Under the pieces are notes generated by a model, which had not been told where the DNA came from, did no database searches, and worked only from the letters and a program-made list of their open reading frames with translations. A stretch of DNA of 64,000 nt from NCBI RefSeq assembly GCF_017311575.1, contig NZ_JAFFQY010000004.1, positions 1-64,000 on the forward strand, written 5' to 3'. The translations under genes and the position numbers were made by a program. The DNA comes from Roseococcus thiosulfatophilus (GTDB lineage Bacteria; Pseudomonadota; Alphaproteobacteria; Acetobacterales; Acetobacteraceae). Positions 41,796 to 50,807 of the stretch are shown here, piece by piece. Numbering within the stretch: position 1 is the first letter of the stretch; every line of letters starts with the position of its first letter.

Positions 41796-43646
41796 TCAGT
41801 GCGTCTGCACCATCATGTTGCCGCCCTTGGGCAGGCGCAGGCGATCCACGAAGTCCTGCATTTCGGGACTGGGTGGCGGCGTCACCAGCGAGACCACGAT
41901 GGTGACGATGAAGGCCACGGGCACGCCGAAGATGCCCGAGGAAATGGCGGCGACGCCGAACCAGCTGATCTCGTCGCCGCTGCGCGGCACGAGGTCCATG
42001 CCGTAGACGTTGCCCACCAGGTAGAACATCGTGACACCGAAGCCGGCCGCCATGCCGAGGATGGCGCCCATGTTCGTCGTGCGTTTCCACCACACCCCCA
42101 TCACAAGGGGCGCGAAGAGACCCGCCGCCGCGATGGAGAAGGCCCAGGCCACCATGGACAGGATGTCCGAGGGCTGGGTGCGCGCCAGCAGCGCGGCCGC
42201 GATGGCCACGATGACCAGCAGGATCTTCGCCACCAGCAGCCGGCGCTTGGTGTCGGCCTTGGGGTCGATCATCTTGTAGTAGACGTCGTGGCTGAGCGCG
42301 TTGGCGATGGCGAGAAGCAGGCCATCGGCCGTGGACAGCGCGGCCGCGAAGCCGCCCGCGCCCACCAGCCCCACCACCCAGATCGGCATGCCCGCGATGG
42401 AGGGCGTGGACAGCACGATCATGTCGTTGTTCAGCCGCAGCTCGCTGTAGGGGAAGCCGCCGACATGGCCGCGCGCCTCGCACGCCGCCTGGATGGCCAT
42501 GACGCTTTCCGCCTTCACGCCGCAGATGGTGACGAGCTGGTGCCCCGCGATGGAGCCCCATTCGAGCATCCAGGCCGGGATGGCGGTGAAGGCCAGGCGG
42601 TAGCCCTCCGCGTTCACGAAGAGACCCATCAGGTTGAACTTCGAGAAGGCGGCATAGGCGGGCGCGGTGAAGTAGAGCAGGAAGATGAAGAATAGCGACC
42701 AGCCCACGGACTTGCGCGCCTCACGCACGGTGGGCGTGGTGAAGAAGCGCATCAGGATGTGCGGCAGCGAGGCGGTGCCGACCATCAGGCAGAAGATCAG
42801 GAAGAAGAAGTCGCGCGGGCTGTAGGTCTGGAACGGGGCCACATGGGTGCGGGCCACGTTCAGGATGCGCTCGTATTCCGCGATCTGCGTCAGCGCGCCG
42901 CCATACATCAGCTGCGGCAGCGGGACGCCCGTCTGCACGGTGGACATCCAGACGGCCGGCAGGAGGTAGGCCACGATCAGCACGATGTACTGCGCCACCT
43001 GCGTCCAGGTCACCGCCTTCATGCCGCCCAGCATGGAGCAGACGAGAATGCCCGCGAGGCCGGCGAAGACGGCGATGCCGAAGTCGATGCCCAGGAACTG
43101 CGAGGCGATGATGCCCGAGGCATAGACCTGCGCCGTGATGTAGGTGAAGGAACAGGCGAACAGCACGATGATGCCGACGAGGCGCGCCGCGTTGCCGCCA
43201 TAGCGCGTGCCCAGGAAGTCCGGCACGGTGTAGGCGCCGAATTTCCGCAGGTAGGGTGCCAGCAGCACGGCCACGAGCACATAGCCGCCCGTCCAGCCCA
43301 GCACGAAGGCCAGCCCGTCATAGCCCAGCACGAAGAGCGTGCCGGCCATGCCGACGAAGCTCGCCCCCGACATCCAGTCGGCGCCGGTGGCCATGCCGTT
43401 GTAGACCGCGGGCACCGAGCGCCCGGCCACGTAGTATTCCGAGACCTGCGCGGTGCGCGACATGATGCCGATGAAGGCATAGATGCCGATGGTCGCGGCC
43501 ATGTAGGCCCAGAGGATCCATCGGTCGGGCACGCCGACCATGGAGGCCAGCGCCATCAGCAGCACGAAGGCGGCAAAACCACCGACATAGATGCCGTAGA
43601 TCTTGCCCAGATTGTCCGTGAAATCACCCTTCATGGAGAGGGACAT
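41796..43646 (-). CDS. Sodium:solute symporter, large subunit (ActP-like, DUF4212-partnered type)
   Basis: Encodes 616 residues with about thirteen membrane helices. GRSVPAVYNGMATGADWMSGASF near 76-98 and FVLGWTGGYVLVAVLLAPYLRKFG near 113-136 are the SSS-family signature region (quoted in part). This subtype pairs with a small DUF4212 protein and is annotated as an acetate or short-chain carboxylate symporter. It is downstream of its small subunit by 15 bases. Start ATG 43646 is used; a second ATG four codons later is possible. Confidence 0.9.
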   Translation of the reverse strand: MSLSMKGDFTDNLGKIYGIYVGGFAAFVLLMALASMVGVPDRWILWAYMAATIGIYAFIGIMSRTAQVSEYYVAGRSVPAVYNGMATGADWMSGASFVGMAGTLFVLGYDGLAFVLGWTGGYVLVAVLLAPYLRKFGAYTVPDFLGTRYGGNAARLVGIIVLFACSFTYITAQVYASGIIASQFLGIDFGIAVFAGLAGILVCSMLGGMKAVTWTQVAQYIVLIVAYLLPAVWMSTVQTGVPLPQLMYGGALTQIAEYERILNVARTHVAPFQTYSPRDFFFLIFCLMVGTASLPHILMRFFTTPTVREARKSVGWSLFFIFLLYFTAPAYAAFSKFNLMGLFVNAEGYRLAFTAIPAWMLEWGSIAGHQLVTICGVKAESVMAIQAACEARGHVGGFPYSELRLNNDMIVLSTPSIAGMPIWVVGLVGAGGFAAALSTADGLLLAIANALSHDVYYKMIDPKADTKRRLLVAKILLVIVAIAAALLARTQPSDILSMVAWAFSIAAAGLFAPLVMGVWWKRTTNMGAILGMAAGFGVTMFYLVGNVYGMDLVPRSGDEISWFGVAAISSGIFGVPVAFIVTIVVSLVTPPPSPEMQDFVDRLRLPKGGNMMVQTH

Positions 43647-43661
43647 GTTGCGTTCCTCCCC

Positions 43662-43928
43662 TCAGTCTTCGGCCACGCCGAATTCCTCGTCGATCTGATT
43701 TTGCCGGTGCGCGAACCAGAAAATCTGCACGACGAAGACAATCAGCGACCCCTGCGCGGCCATGTAGAAGCCGAGCGGGAAGCCCGCGATCACGACGCCA
43801 TTCAGCACCGTGACGAGCATGTGAATGAAGAAGCTGAAGACCGCCCAGATGCCCAGCGAAATCCACATCAGATTTCGCGTCTTGGCCCAGTGCGCCTCCG
43901 CCACTTCCGGTGGCAGCTTTTCGGACAA
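43662..43928 (-). CDS. DUF4212 small subunit of the sodium:solute symporter
   Basis: Encodes 88 residues: a polar head SEKLPPEVAEAHWAKTRNLM, two membrane helices (about 21-45 and 52-76) and a C-terminal FAHRQNQIDEEFGV, the DUF4212 hallmark. The start is inferred as TTG 43928, giving the usual MSEKL opening; GGGAGGGATGGG lies just upstream. An ATG 7 bases earlier is in a different frame. It forms a two-gene unit with the large subunit. Confidence 0.85.
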   Translation of the reverse strand: MSEKLPPEVAEAHWAKTRNLMWISLGIWAVFSFFIHMLVTVLNGVVIAGFPLGFYMAAQGSLIVFVVQIFWFAHRQNQIDEEFGVAED

Positions 43929-44211
43929 TGCCCATCCCTCCCATCGTGGTGGGGTGAAGGCCCCGCGAAGACGCCAGTCCTTGCGTCCCGGACCCACCCC
44001 CTGGTTGCACGCGCAAACATCCCGGACCTTGGCCGGAGTCAGAATTTCGGTTCCGCACGGTGTCTGATGACCGATTGCTGCGCGAAACGATGCTCCCGCA
44101 GCAGGGCAACGGCCGTCAAACATAAATTCTGTCAAATTTCATGTTCATTTGTCCGTGCGCTTGCGGCGGCGCCCTGCCACCCGGCACACTCGGCCCGCAA
44201 AGGGGGGCGGC
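43929..44211. promoter_or_regulatory. Divergent control region between symporter genes and the exonuclease-CBS-DUF294 operon
   Basis: There is no gene in these 283 bases. The part at 44111-44155 is unusually A/T-rich for the window and holds two direct GTCAAA boxes (44115-44120 and 44131-44136) and TTGACA-like hexamers on the minus strand, so the promoters probably lie here. Exact -10 elements are not convincing. Confidence 0.4.
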
Positions 44212-44844
44212 ATGGCGGTGCAGGGCTGGATCGGGGCCATCTTCAAGGAGGCGCGCGGCCGCGCGGACTGGCCGGCCGCCGTCGAGGCCATCCGCGCCGG
44301 CGCCGCCTACCTGGCCCAGGGCGCCAGCTATTCCTACCTGCGCGCCCGTACTTTGCTGGCCGGGCCGCGCCTGTTCCAGGACGCGGATTTCGGATTCGCG
44401 CTGACCATCTGCAAATGGGAGGGATTCGGCGTCGCGGCGCAGGACCTCATCCTGATCCTGGAGGCCGAACTGCGCGACCGCCTGCCGCCCGACCCCGCCC
44501 TGCGCGCCCCCGTCCTGGCCGCGCTCTACCGCGAGGTGCTGGAGAGCGAGGCCCTGCCCGAGCACCGCGCCACCTCCGGCTGGGATGACCTGGTGGCGGA
44601 GTTCGACGCGCGCCTGCCCGTCTTCCTCTCCCGCCCGCCCCTGAAGCCCGACGCCATCTCCATCGCCACCGCGCTGCGCCTCCTGGAACACGCCCCCATC
44701 GAGGAGAGCGTGCGCCAGGCCGACAAGATGATGGTGGTGAACAACGTGGCCTTCCGCTTCATCGAGTACCAGGCGAAGCTGCGCCGCAAGCTCGATCTGC
44801 CGGGCCTGGCCGCGGAGCTTTCGGCACGGATGCGCGTGCCGTGA
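44212..44844 (+). CDS. Uncharacterised helical protein coupled to the exonuclease-CBS-DUF294 gene
   Basis: Encodes 210 residues, mostly helical, beginning MAVQGWIGAIFKEARGRADW. It has no signal peptide, membrane helix or recognised motif; the C-terminus contains NNVAFRFIEYQAKLRRKLDLPG. The start ATG 44212 is behind AGGGGGG. It overlaps the next gene by 4 bases (GTGA). The neighbourhood suggests a partner of the CBS/DUF294 protein or of the symporter. Confidence 0.7.
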   Translation: MAVQGWIGAIFKEARGRADWPAAVEAIRAGAAYLAQGASYSYLRARTLLAGPRLFQDADFGFALTICKWEGFGVAAQDLILILEAELRDRLPPDPALRAPVLAALYREVLESEALPEHRATSGWDDLVAEFDARLPVFLSRPPLKPDAISIATALRLLEHAPIEESVRQADKMMVVNNVAFRFIEYQAKLRRKLDLPGLAAELSARMRVP

Positions 44845-46967
44845 CCATCTCCGCCGCCACGCCGCTGATCGCGCTGGAGGTGGCGGTGCTGGACACGGAG
44901 ACCACGGGCCTCGACGTGCGGCAGGACCGCATCGTGCAGGTGGGCGCGGTGAGGATGCGCGGCGCGGAATTGCTGCCCGACCCGCCCTTCGACCGCATCG
45001 TGAACCCCGGCATTCCCATCCCGCCCGTGGCGAGCCGCGTGCATGGGCTGACCGATGCCGATGTGGCCGCCCACCCGCCCCTTCCCGCCCTGCTGCCCGA
45101 ATTACTGGACTGGCTGGGCGATGCGGTGGTGGTGGGCCACTCCATCCATTTCGACCTCTCCGTGCTGCGGCACGAGGCGCGGCGCCACAACCTCCCCTGG
45201 CGCGAGCCGCGGGTGCTGGACGTGGCCTTCCTCGCGGCCGGGCTGGACCGCGGCCTGGTGGACACCTCGCTGGACGGGCTGGCGCTGGGCCTCGGCGTGG
45301 CGGTGGAGGGGCGGCACACCGCCTGGGGCGATGCCCAGGCCACCGCGCGCATCTACGCCGCCCTGCTGCCGCGATTGCAGGCCGCCGGCATCCGCACCCT
45401 GGGCGAGGCCGAGACGCTGTCCCGCCGCGCCACCGACCTCATCGCGCGGCAGGAACGCGCGGGCTGGTTCGACCGCATGCCCGGCGGCGGGCGGCCCGAC
45501 TACGCGCTGGCCGCCATGCGCGCGGGCGGGCAGCGGGCGACGGACAGCTTCCTCTACCGCACGCGCCTGAGTGACGTGATGTCGAGCCCCGTCATCGCCA
45601 TCGCGCAGACGGCCACGGTGCATGAGGCCGCGCAGCTCATGCACGCGCGGGGCATCGGCAGCGTCTTCGTGGAGGCGGAGGGGGGCCATGGCATCGTCAC
45701 CGAGCGCGACATGCTGCGCGCCATGGCCGAAGGCGGCGCGGAGGCCATGGCCGCCCCCATCGCGCGCTTCATGAGCCAACCCGTGCTCTCCGCGCCGGCC
45801 GACACCTTCCTCTATCGCGCGCTGGGGCTGATGGCGCGGCGGCACCTGCGCTACCTGGGCGTGACCGAGGGCGGGCGGCTGGCCGGCGTCTTCACGCTCC
45901 GCACCCTGCTGCGCGAACGCGCGCTGGCCACGCTCGCCGTGGGCGACGAGATCGCGGCCGCGACGCGGGCCGCCGACCTGGCGCGGGTGCAGGCGGCGCT
46001 GCCGGGCCTGGCCGCCGGGCTGCTGGCCGATGGGCTGGAGGCGCGCGCCGTCGCCGCCATCATCGCCGCCGAGAACCGGGCCATGACCGCCCGCGCGGCC
46101 GAGCTGGCCGAGGCCGAATTGGGCCCGCCGCCGGCGGACTACGCGCTGCTGGTGCTGGGCTCGGGCGGCCGGGGCGAGAGCCTGCTGGCGCCGGACCAGG
46201 ACAATGCGCTGGTCATCGCGGATGACTATGCGGGCGACCTGGACGCGGCCGAGGACTGGTTCACGCGCCTCGCCACCCGCGTGAACGAGACGCTGGACCA
46301 GGCCGGCATTCCGCTCTGCAAGGGCGGTGTGATGGCGCGCAACCGTCCCTGGCGGCGGCGGCTGTCGGAATGGCGCGCGCAACTGGCCGATTGGGCGCGG
46401 CGGCCGGAGCCGGCCGCCATGCTGAACCTCGACATCTTCTACGACTTCACGCCGGCCCATGCGCCCACGGCGGGCGGCGCGGCGCTGGCCGAGGGTTTGC
46501 GCGTGGCCGCTACCGAGACGGCGCGCGCTGCGCCCGCCCTGCTGCGCGCCATGGGCGAGATCGCCGGCGGGCATGTGGCGCCGCTCGGCCTGTTCGGGCG
46601 TATCCGGCGCGACGAGGCGGGGCGGGTGGACCTGAAATCGGGCGCGCTGCTGCCCATCACGGCTGGCGCGCGCGTCATCGCGCTGCGCCACGGCGTCACC
46701 GCGCTGTCCACGCCGCGGCGGCTGCGCCAGGCGGCGGAACGGGCAGGCCGGGGCGAGACGGATGCCGCGCTGCTGGCCGATGTGCACGGCTTCCTGCTGC
46801 GCCTGTTGCTGGCGCAGCAGATCGCGGATCTGGAAGCCGGCATCACCCCCGGCAACCGGGTGGAACTGGCGCGGCTGTCGCGCCAGGACCAGGACCATCT
46901 GAAGGACGCGCTGGGCCGCATCGAGACGATGCGCGAGATGCTGCGCGACCTGTTGCAGGGGATGTAG
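44841..46967 (+). CDS. Exonuclease - CBS pair - DUF294 nucleotidyltransferase fusion protein
   Basis: Encodes 708 residues. Residues 1 to about 185 are a DnaQ-like 3'-5' exonuclease: VLDTETTGLD near 16-25, VGHSIHFDLSVL near 103, and the closing HTAWGDAQATA. Residues about 235-355 are two CBS motifs (DVMSSPVIAIAQTATVHEAAQLM, in part). From about 390 is a DUF294/GlnD-like nucleotidyltransferase with LGSGGRGESLLAPDQDNALV near 437, the catalytic GS...D-x-D pattern, followed by DUF294_C to about 705. In many bacteria the exonuclease and the CBS-DUF294 protein are adjacent separate genes near an ActP-type symporter; here they are one chain. The start is GTG 44841. Confidence 0.88.
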   Translation: MTISAATPLIALEVAVLDTETTGLDVRQDRIVQVGAVRMRGAELLPDPPFDRIVNPGIPIPPVASRVHGLTDADVAAHPPLPALLPELLDWLGDAVVVGHSIHFDLSVLRHEARRHNLPWREPRVLDVAFLAAGLDRGLVDTSLDGLALGLGVAVEGRHTAWGDAQATARIYAALLPRLQAAGIRTLGEAETLSRRATDLIARQERAGWFDRMPGGGRPDYALAAMRAGGQRATDSFLYRTRLSDVMSSPVIAIAQTATVHEAAQLMHARGIGSVFVEAEGGHGIVTERDMLRAMAEGGAEAMAAPIARFMSQPVLSAPADTFLYRALGLMARRHLRYLGVTEGGRLAGVFTLRTLLRERALATLAVGDEIAAATRAADLARVQAALPGLAAGLLADGLEARAVAAIIAAENRAMTARAAELAEAELGPPPADYALLVLGSGGRGESLLAPDQDNALVIADDYAGDLDAAEDWFTRLATRVNETLDQAGIPLCKGGVMARNRPWRRRLSEWRAQLADWARRPEPAAMLNLDIFYDFTPAHAPTAGGAALAEGLRVAATETARAAPALLRAMGEIAGGHVAPLGLFGRIRRDEAGRVDLKSGALLPITAGARVIALRHGVTALSTPRRLRQAAERAGRGETDAALLADVHGFLLRLLLAQQIADLEAGITPGNRVELARLSRQDQDHLKDALGRIETMREMLRDLLQGM

Positions 46968-47072
46968 AGCGGGAGGCCTTGAGGTGGAATCACCAGAACG
47001 CTGAACCCTGCCCTCAACAATGGCCGAGCAGGCCGCACGAACGCATGCGAACGCGGCATGCTCTGGCCCGCC

Positions 47073-48560
47073 TCAGGCCAGCGCGGCCTGGATCGCCTCC
47101 GCCACCAGCCGCCCGCTTTCGGCGGCGCCGTTCATGTAGCCGGAATAGTCCTCGCTCATGTGCTCGCCGGCGAAATACAGCCCGGCGCGCGGCGCCAGCG
47201 CATCGGCGAATTCCGTCATCTGCCCGGGTGCGAAGCAGGTGTAGCTGCCGCCCGCATAGGGGTTGGAGGGCCAGTGCATCCGGTTGGCGCGGCCATTGAA
47301 ACCCGCCCCCGCGCCCGCCAGCGCCGGATCCACCGAGGCCATGGCGGCGCGCGCGCGCATGTCCGGCCGGTCCATGAGGAAGTCGAGCCCGGCCTGGCCG
47401 CCCGCGAAGATGGTCATGGCCCCCATGCCCGTGCCGGGCCGGGCGTGGTCCTCCCAGATGGTCTGGTAGCCCAGGTCGTTCAGGCATTCGCCGCTCTGCC
47501 CCGCCGCGCGCCAGGGGCGGGCATTCGTGCCGGCGAAGAGCTTGGCGTTGGTGCCATAGCGCGTCTCGGTGATGGCGCGTCGTGCCAGCGGCGGCAGGTC
47601 GAGCGTGATCTCGACCTGGCGCAGCGTGGTCAGTGGCAGGGCGAGGACCATCACCTCCGCCTCCACCGCGCCGCCACCCGCGAAGATGGCGCGATAGCCC
47701 TGGCCCGCGGGGCGCAGCGCCACCAGCCGCCGCCCCGTCTCGATCCGCGCCGCATGCAGCCGCGCCAGCGCGGCCGGCACGCGGTCATTGCCGCCCGCCA
47801 CCTGGTAGCGCTGGTCGGAGGAGAAGAGGCCGCGGCGCAGCATCTCCGGCCCCGGCGTGAAGCTGTGCGTGAAGTAGAGGCCGGACATGAGTTCCGGCTC
47901 CAGCCCCATCTCCTGGGTGAGGCCGAGGTCGAGCAGGCGGCGCAGCCAGCCGGTGATGCCCGCCCGGTCCATCATCGCGGCGGCGGACATCGCGTCCTGC
48001 TCCGGCTCGGGCAGGGCTTTCAGGCGGTCGAGGGCGGGCAGGAAGCCACCCGCCTCGGCCACGATCTCGGCCACGCCGCGCCGCGCGCCCTGCACGAAAT
48101 AGGTGGTCTCGAGCTCGGCGGCGGGGCCTTCCTCGCCATCCTCCAGCGCGAGGCGCAGGCGGCGTGCCAGGGCCAGCATGTCCGCATGTTCGGAATTGAT
48201 GAAGCTGCCGCCGAGTTCCACGACCGTGCCGGCCCCGAGCAACCCCGGTCCGCTGAAGATGCGCCCGCCCAGGCGGGTGCTGGCCTCGTGCAGGGAAACG
48301 CGGGTGAGGCCGGCGCCCACCAGGCGGTCCAGCACCACCAGCCCCGCCAGGCCGCCGCCGATGATGGCCACGCGCCGGTCGCTTTGCGCCAAGGCGCGGT
48401 CAGGCCGGGCGATGGCGAGGCCCGCGCCGCCGGCCAGCAGCGCGCGGCGCGGCAAGCGGTGAGGAAGCGGCGCCGCGCCGGGCGGGGCGTCCGTGCGCCG
48501 TGCCAGGGCGGCCATGGCGAAGGCGTGTTGCAACTGGCCGAAGATCGGGGTTCGCGCCAT
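47073..48560 (-). CDS. Flavin-containing amine oxidase (monoamine oxidase family), Tat-type leader
   Basis: Encodes 495 residues. A leader with PRRALLAGGAGLAIA (twin Arg near 38) suggests Tat export as a folded flavoprotein. The FAD motif follows as VAIIGGGLAGLVVLDRL near 63-79 and ARLGGRIF-type STRLGGRIF. The C-terminal FAD contact is GLYFAGEHMSEDYSGYMNGA near 462-481. Family members oxidise amines or amino acids in the periplasm. ATG 48560 gives a 37-residue extension before the twin Arg, longer than usual, so a later start is possible. Confidence 0.85.
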   Translation of the reverse strand: MARTPIFGQLQHAFAMAALARRTDAPPGAAPLPHRLPRRALLAGGAGLAIARPDRALAQSDRRVAIIGGGLAGLVVLDRLVGAGLTRVSLHEASTRLGGRIFSGPGLLGAGTVVELGGSFINSEHADMLALARRLRLALEDGEEGPAAELETTYFVQGARRGVAEIVAEAGGFLPALDRLKALPEPEQDAMSAAAMMDRAGITGWLRRLLDLGLTQEMGLEPELMSGLYFTHSFTPGPEMLRRGLFSSDQRYQVAGGNDRVPAALARLHAARIETGRRLVALRPAGQGYRAIFAGGGAVEAEVMVLALPLTTLRQVEITLDLPPLARRAITETRYGTNAKLFAGTNARPWRAAGQSGECLNDLGYQTIWEDHARPGTGMGAMTIFAGGQAGLDFLMDRPDMRARAAMASVDPALAGAGAGFNGRANRMHWPSNPYAGGSYTCFAPGQMTEFADALAPRAGLYFAGEHMSEDYSGYMNGAAESGRLVAEAIQAALA

Positions 48561-48880
48561 GGTCTTCGGCCCTCCATCCTGGACGTGCGGCTTTCGCCGC
48601 TTACGGCCAAGGTTAAGGTTCCGGGCACGCGCCCCGCAACCAGGACGTGTGCTGCGGCGCACATGATGTCCCACGCGGCCGCCCTTGCGGATCAGGCGTC
48701 GCGGCGTGACGAATCTGGCCTGTCACGCCGCAGCCCTGGCTGAGCGGCGACTTCAGGGCTTCGGTGATCGCGCCGAAGCCGGTCCGGCACCAGGCCGTGC
48801 CGCGTTCACGCAGCCGGCTCCAGCCTTCGTTGCGGGCGGGATTCAGCCTTCTCGGTGATCCCGCCTCCGCGCGTCCCGCT
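48561..48880. other. Intergenic region with a cluster of hairpins
   Basis: No gene in these 320 bases. Four stems are visible: GCGGCGTGAC/GTCACGCCGC (48701-48731), GGCTTCGG/CCGAAGCC (48757-48780), GGCAC/GTGCC (48786-48801) and GGCGGGAT/ATCCCGCC (48835-48865). A lone type B arm (GCGGATCAGGCG) lies at 48687-48698. The cluster ends the TTT receptor gene on the minus strand and probably contains worn copies of the intergenic repeat. The promoter of the amine oxidase is expected at 48561-48690, but I see no clear hexamers. Confidence 0.6.
48835..48865 (-). repeat. Divergent member of the intergenic structured repeat family
   Basis: On the minus strand GGCGGGATCACC ... GGCTGAATCCCGCC: perfect outer stem GGCGGGAT/ATCCCGCC with the family's GATC / GAATC asymmetry. 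It starts 15 bases after the stop of the TTT receptor gene, in the same orientation as all other copies. Confidence 0.55.
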
Positions 48881-49867
48881 CTAGATCCGCAGGTTCAGGC
48901 GCCGGATCATCACGCCCTCCTCCTCGAAGGTGCGGCGGGCGAAGGCGGCGTAGTCCTCGCTGTTCATGTACCAGGGCAGCATGTCGTAGCGGTCCAGCAC
49001 GTCGAGATGCGCGCGGTCCTCCAGCGCCTCCTTGAAGGCGTCGTGCAGCTTGGCCACGATCTCGGCCGGGATGCCCTTGGGGCCGCCGAAGCCATAGGGC
49101 GAGGCCGAGACGACGGGCACGCCCACCTCCTGCAGCGTCGGCACGTCGGGGAAGCGCTTGGCGCGCTCACGCCCCCACACCGCCAGCACGCGCACGCGGC
49201 CATCCAGCGCCAGCGGCGCCCAGCCCGAGCTGTCGGCCAGCACGTCGATCTGCCCGCCCAGCAGGGCGGCGATGTTCTCCGCGAAGCCGCGGAAGGGCAC
49301 GTGCAGGAACTCGGCATCGGCCGCCAGCGCGATCTGCTCCATCGTGATGTGCAGCGAAGTGCCCACGCCCGGCGAGCCGTAGGAGATGCGGCCAGGCTGC
49401 GCCTTCGCACGCTCGATCAGTTCCTGGTGGGTGCGGATGGGGCTGTCGGCGCGCACCACCGTCCCGAACAGGTAGCCCGTCAGGTGGATGACGTAGGTGA
49501 AGTCCTCCAGCGGGTTGAACAGCGGGCGCTGCACCATCTGCGGATGGCGGAACACGCTGATGGGCAGCTGGCCCAGCGTGTAGCCATCGGGCTGCGCCTG
49601 GGCCACCGCCTGCGGGCCGATGACGCCGCCGGCACCGGGCCGGTTTTCGATGGTGATGGGCTGGCCCAGCTTGCGCGACGCGATTTCCGCGATGGCGCGC
49701 ATCTGCATGTCGGTGCTGCCGCCCGGCGTCCAGGGGCAGATCAGGCGGATGGGACGGTTGGGAAAGGGCGACTGGCCGATGGCCGGCGTGGCGAGCGAGG
49801 CGGCGCCGGCGGCGCCCAGCAAAAAGGTGCCACGGCGGCCAATGCCGCCCGCGCGGATGATGGTCAT
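48881..49867 (-). CDS. Tripartite tricarboxylate transporter (TTT) substrate-binding protein, Bug family
   Basis: Encodes 328 residues. A Tat-like signal (GRRGTFLLGAAGAASLATPAIG, partly quoted) precedes FPNRPIRLICPWTPGGSTDMQMR, the Bug/TctC N-terminal hallmark. Also visible: NRPGAGGVIG near 78-87 and QPDGYTLGQ. These periplasmic receptors bind carboxylates and deliver them to TctAB-type permeases. No permease is adjacent; the nearest TctAB is at 54-56 kb, which has its own receptor. Neighbouring CoA-transferase and CitE-like genes suggest an organic acid. Confidence 0.88.
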   Translation of the reverse strand: MTIIRAGGIGRRGTFLLGAAGAASLATPAIGQSPFPNRPIRLICPWTPGGSTDMQMRAIAEIASRKLGQPITIENRPGAGGVIGPQAVAQAQPDGYTLGQLPISVFRHPQMVQRPLFNPLEDFTYVIHLTGYLFGTVVRADSPIRTHQELIERAKAQPGRISYGSPGVGTSLHITMEQIALAADAEFLHVPFRGFAENIAALLGGQIDVLADSSGWAPLALDGRVRVLAVWGRERAKRFPDVPTLQEVGVPVVSASPYGFGGPKGIPAEIVAKLHDAFKEALEDRAHLDVLDRYDMLPWYMNSEDYAAFARRTFEEEGVMIRRLNLRI

Positions 49868-49967
49868 GGGTTTTATCCTCCCGGTGGATCGCCGGGTGCG
49901 CCAAGGCACGCCGACTGGTCGAGGCGCAGTTTGGAACCGGGAGGCCCAGGGCGCAACCCGCGCCCCG

Positions 49968-50807
49968 TCAGCCGCCCGCGAGTGCCAGCGTGCGCCGCGC
50001 GCGGATCAGGATGGGTTCGTCCACCATCATGCCATCCACGACGAAGGAGCCGCGGCCCTCGCGCGCGGCTTCCTCGGCGGCCGCGAGCTGCCGCCGCGCG
50101 AGGTCCACCTCCGCGGCACTGGGCGAGAAGCCCTCGTTCAGGATGGGCACGACCGTGGGGTGGATGCAGCTCGCCCCCACCAGCCCCGCGCGGCGGGACC
50201 GCGCGACCAGGGCACGCAGCTTCTCCCCGTCGCGATAGTCGGCCACGGTGCCGAGCGTGCCGAGCGGCGCGACACCCGCCGCGACGGCGGCCAGCACCAT
50301 CTGCCGCTTGGCGAGTGCCACGATCTCGTCATCCGGCGCCGCGCCGATCTCGGCGGCCAGGTCCTCGGCGCCGATCAGCAGGCCCGCGACCAGCGGTGAG
50401 GCGCGCGCCATCTCCGCCATGCGGGGCAGGGCGGCGGCGGTCTCGATCATCACGATCATGCGCATGGGGCGGGGTGCGGCGGCCAGCATTTCGGCCGCCA
50501 GCTGCACATGGTCCGGGCCCAGCGCCTTGGTGAGCAGGATTCCATCGGCGCCCGCCGCGATGGCGGCCTCGATGTCGCCAACCGCGAGTGCCAGCGGGCG
50601 GTTCACGCGCACCAGCACATCGGCGCCGCCGCCGCGCGCGGTGGGCACCGCCTCGGCCAGGGCGGCGCGGGCCTCCGCCTTGCGGTCGGGGGGCACGCTG
50701 TCCTCCAAATCCAGCAGCACGGCATCGGCGCCGGAAGTGGCTGACTTCGCCACGAAGCGCGGCACATTCGCCGGCACATAGAGCATGGAACGCCAGATGC
50801 GGTTCAT
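49968..50807 (-). CDS. HpcH/HpaI aldolase/citrate lyase beta-type protein (CitE-like)
   Basis: Encodes 279 residues of the CitE-like TIM-barrel family. RSMLYVPANVPRFVAKS at the N-terminus, DAVLLDLEDSVPPDRKAEAR near 28-47 (Mg2+ Asp/Glu), and MIVMIETAAALPRM near 117-130 are typical. The family cleaves CoA thioesters such as malyl-, methylmalyl- or citramalyl-CoA. The ATGA overlap with the CaiB-like gene implies one pathway: CoA transfer onto an acid, then C-C cleavage. Confidence 0.88.
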   Translation of the reverse strand: MNRIWRSMLYVPANVPRFVAKSATSGADAVLLDLEDSVPPDRKAEARAALAEAVPTARGGGADVLVRVNRPLALAVGDIEAAIAAGADGILLTKALGPDHVQLAAEMLAAAPRPMRMIVMIETAAALPRMAEMARASPLVAGLLIGAEDLAAEIGAAPDDEIVALAKRQMVLAAVAAGVAPLGTLGTVADYRDGEKLRALVARSRRAGLVGASCIHPTVVPILNEGFSPSAAEVDLARRQLAAAEEAAREGRGSFVVDGMMVDEPILIRARRTLALAGG

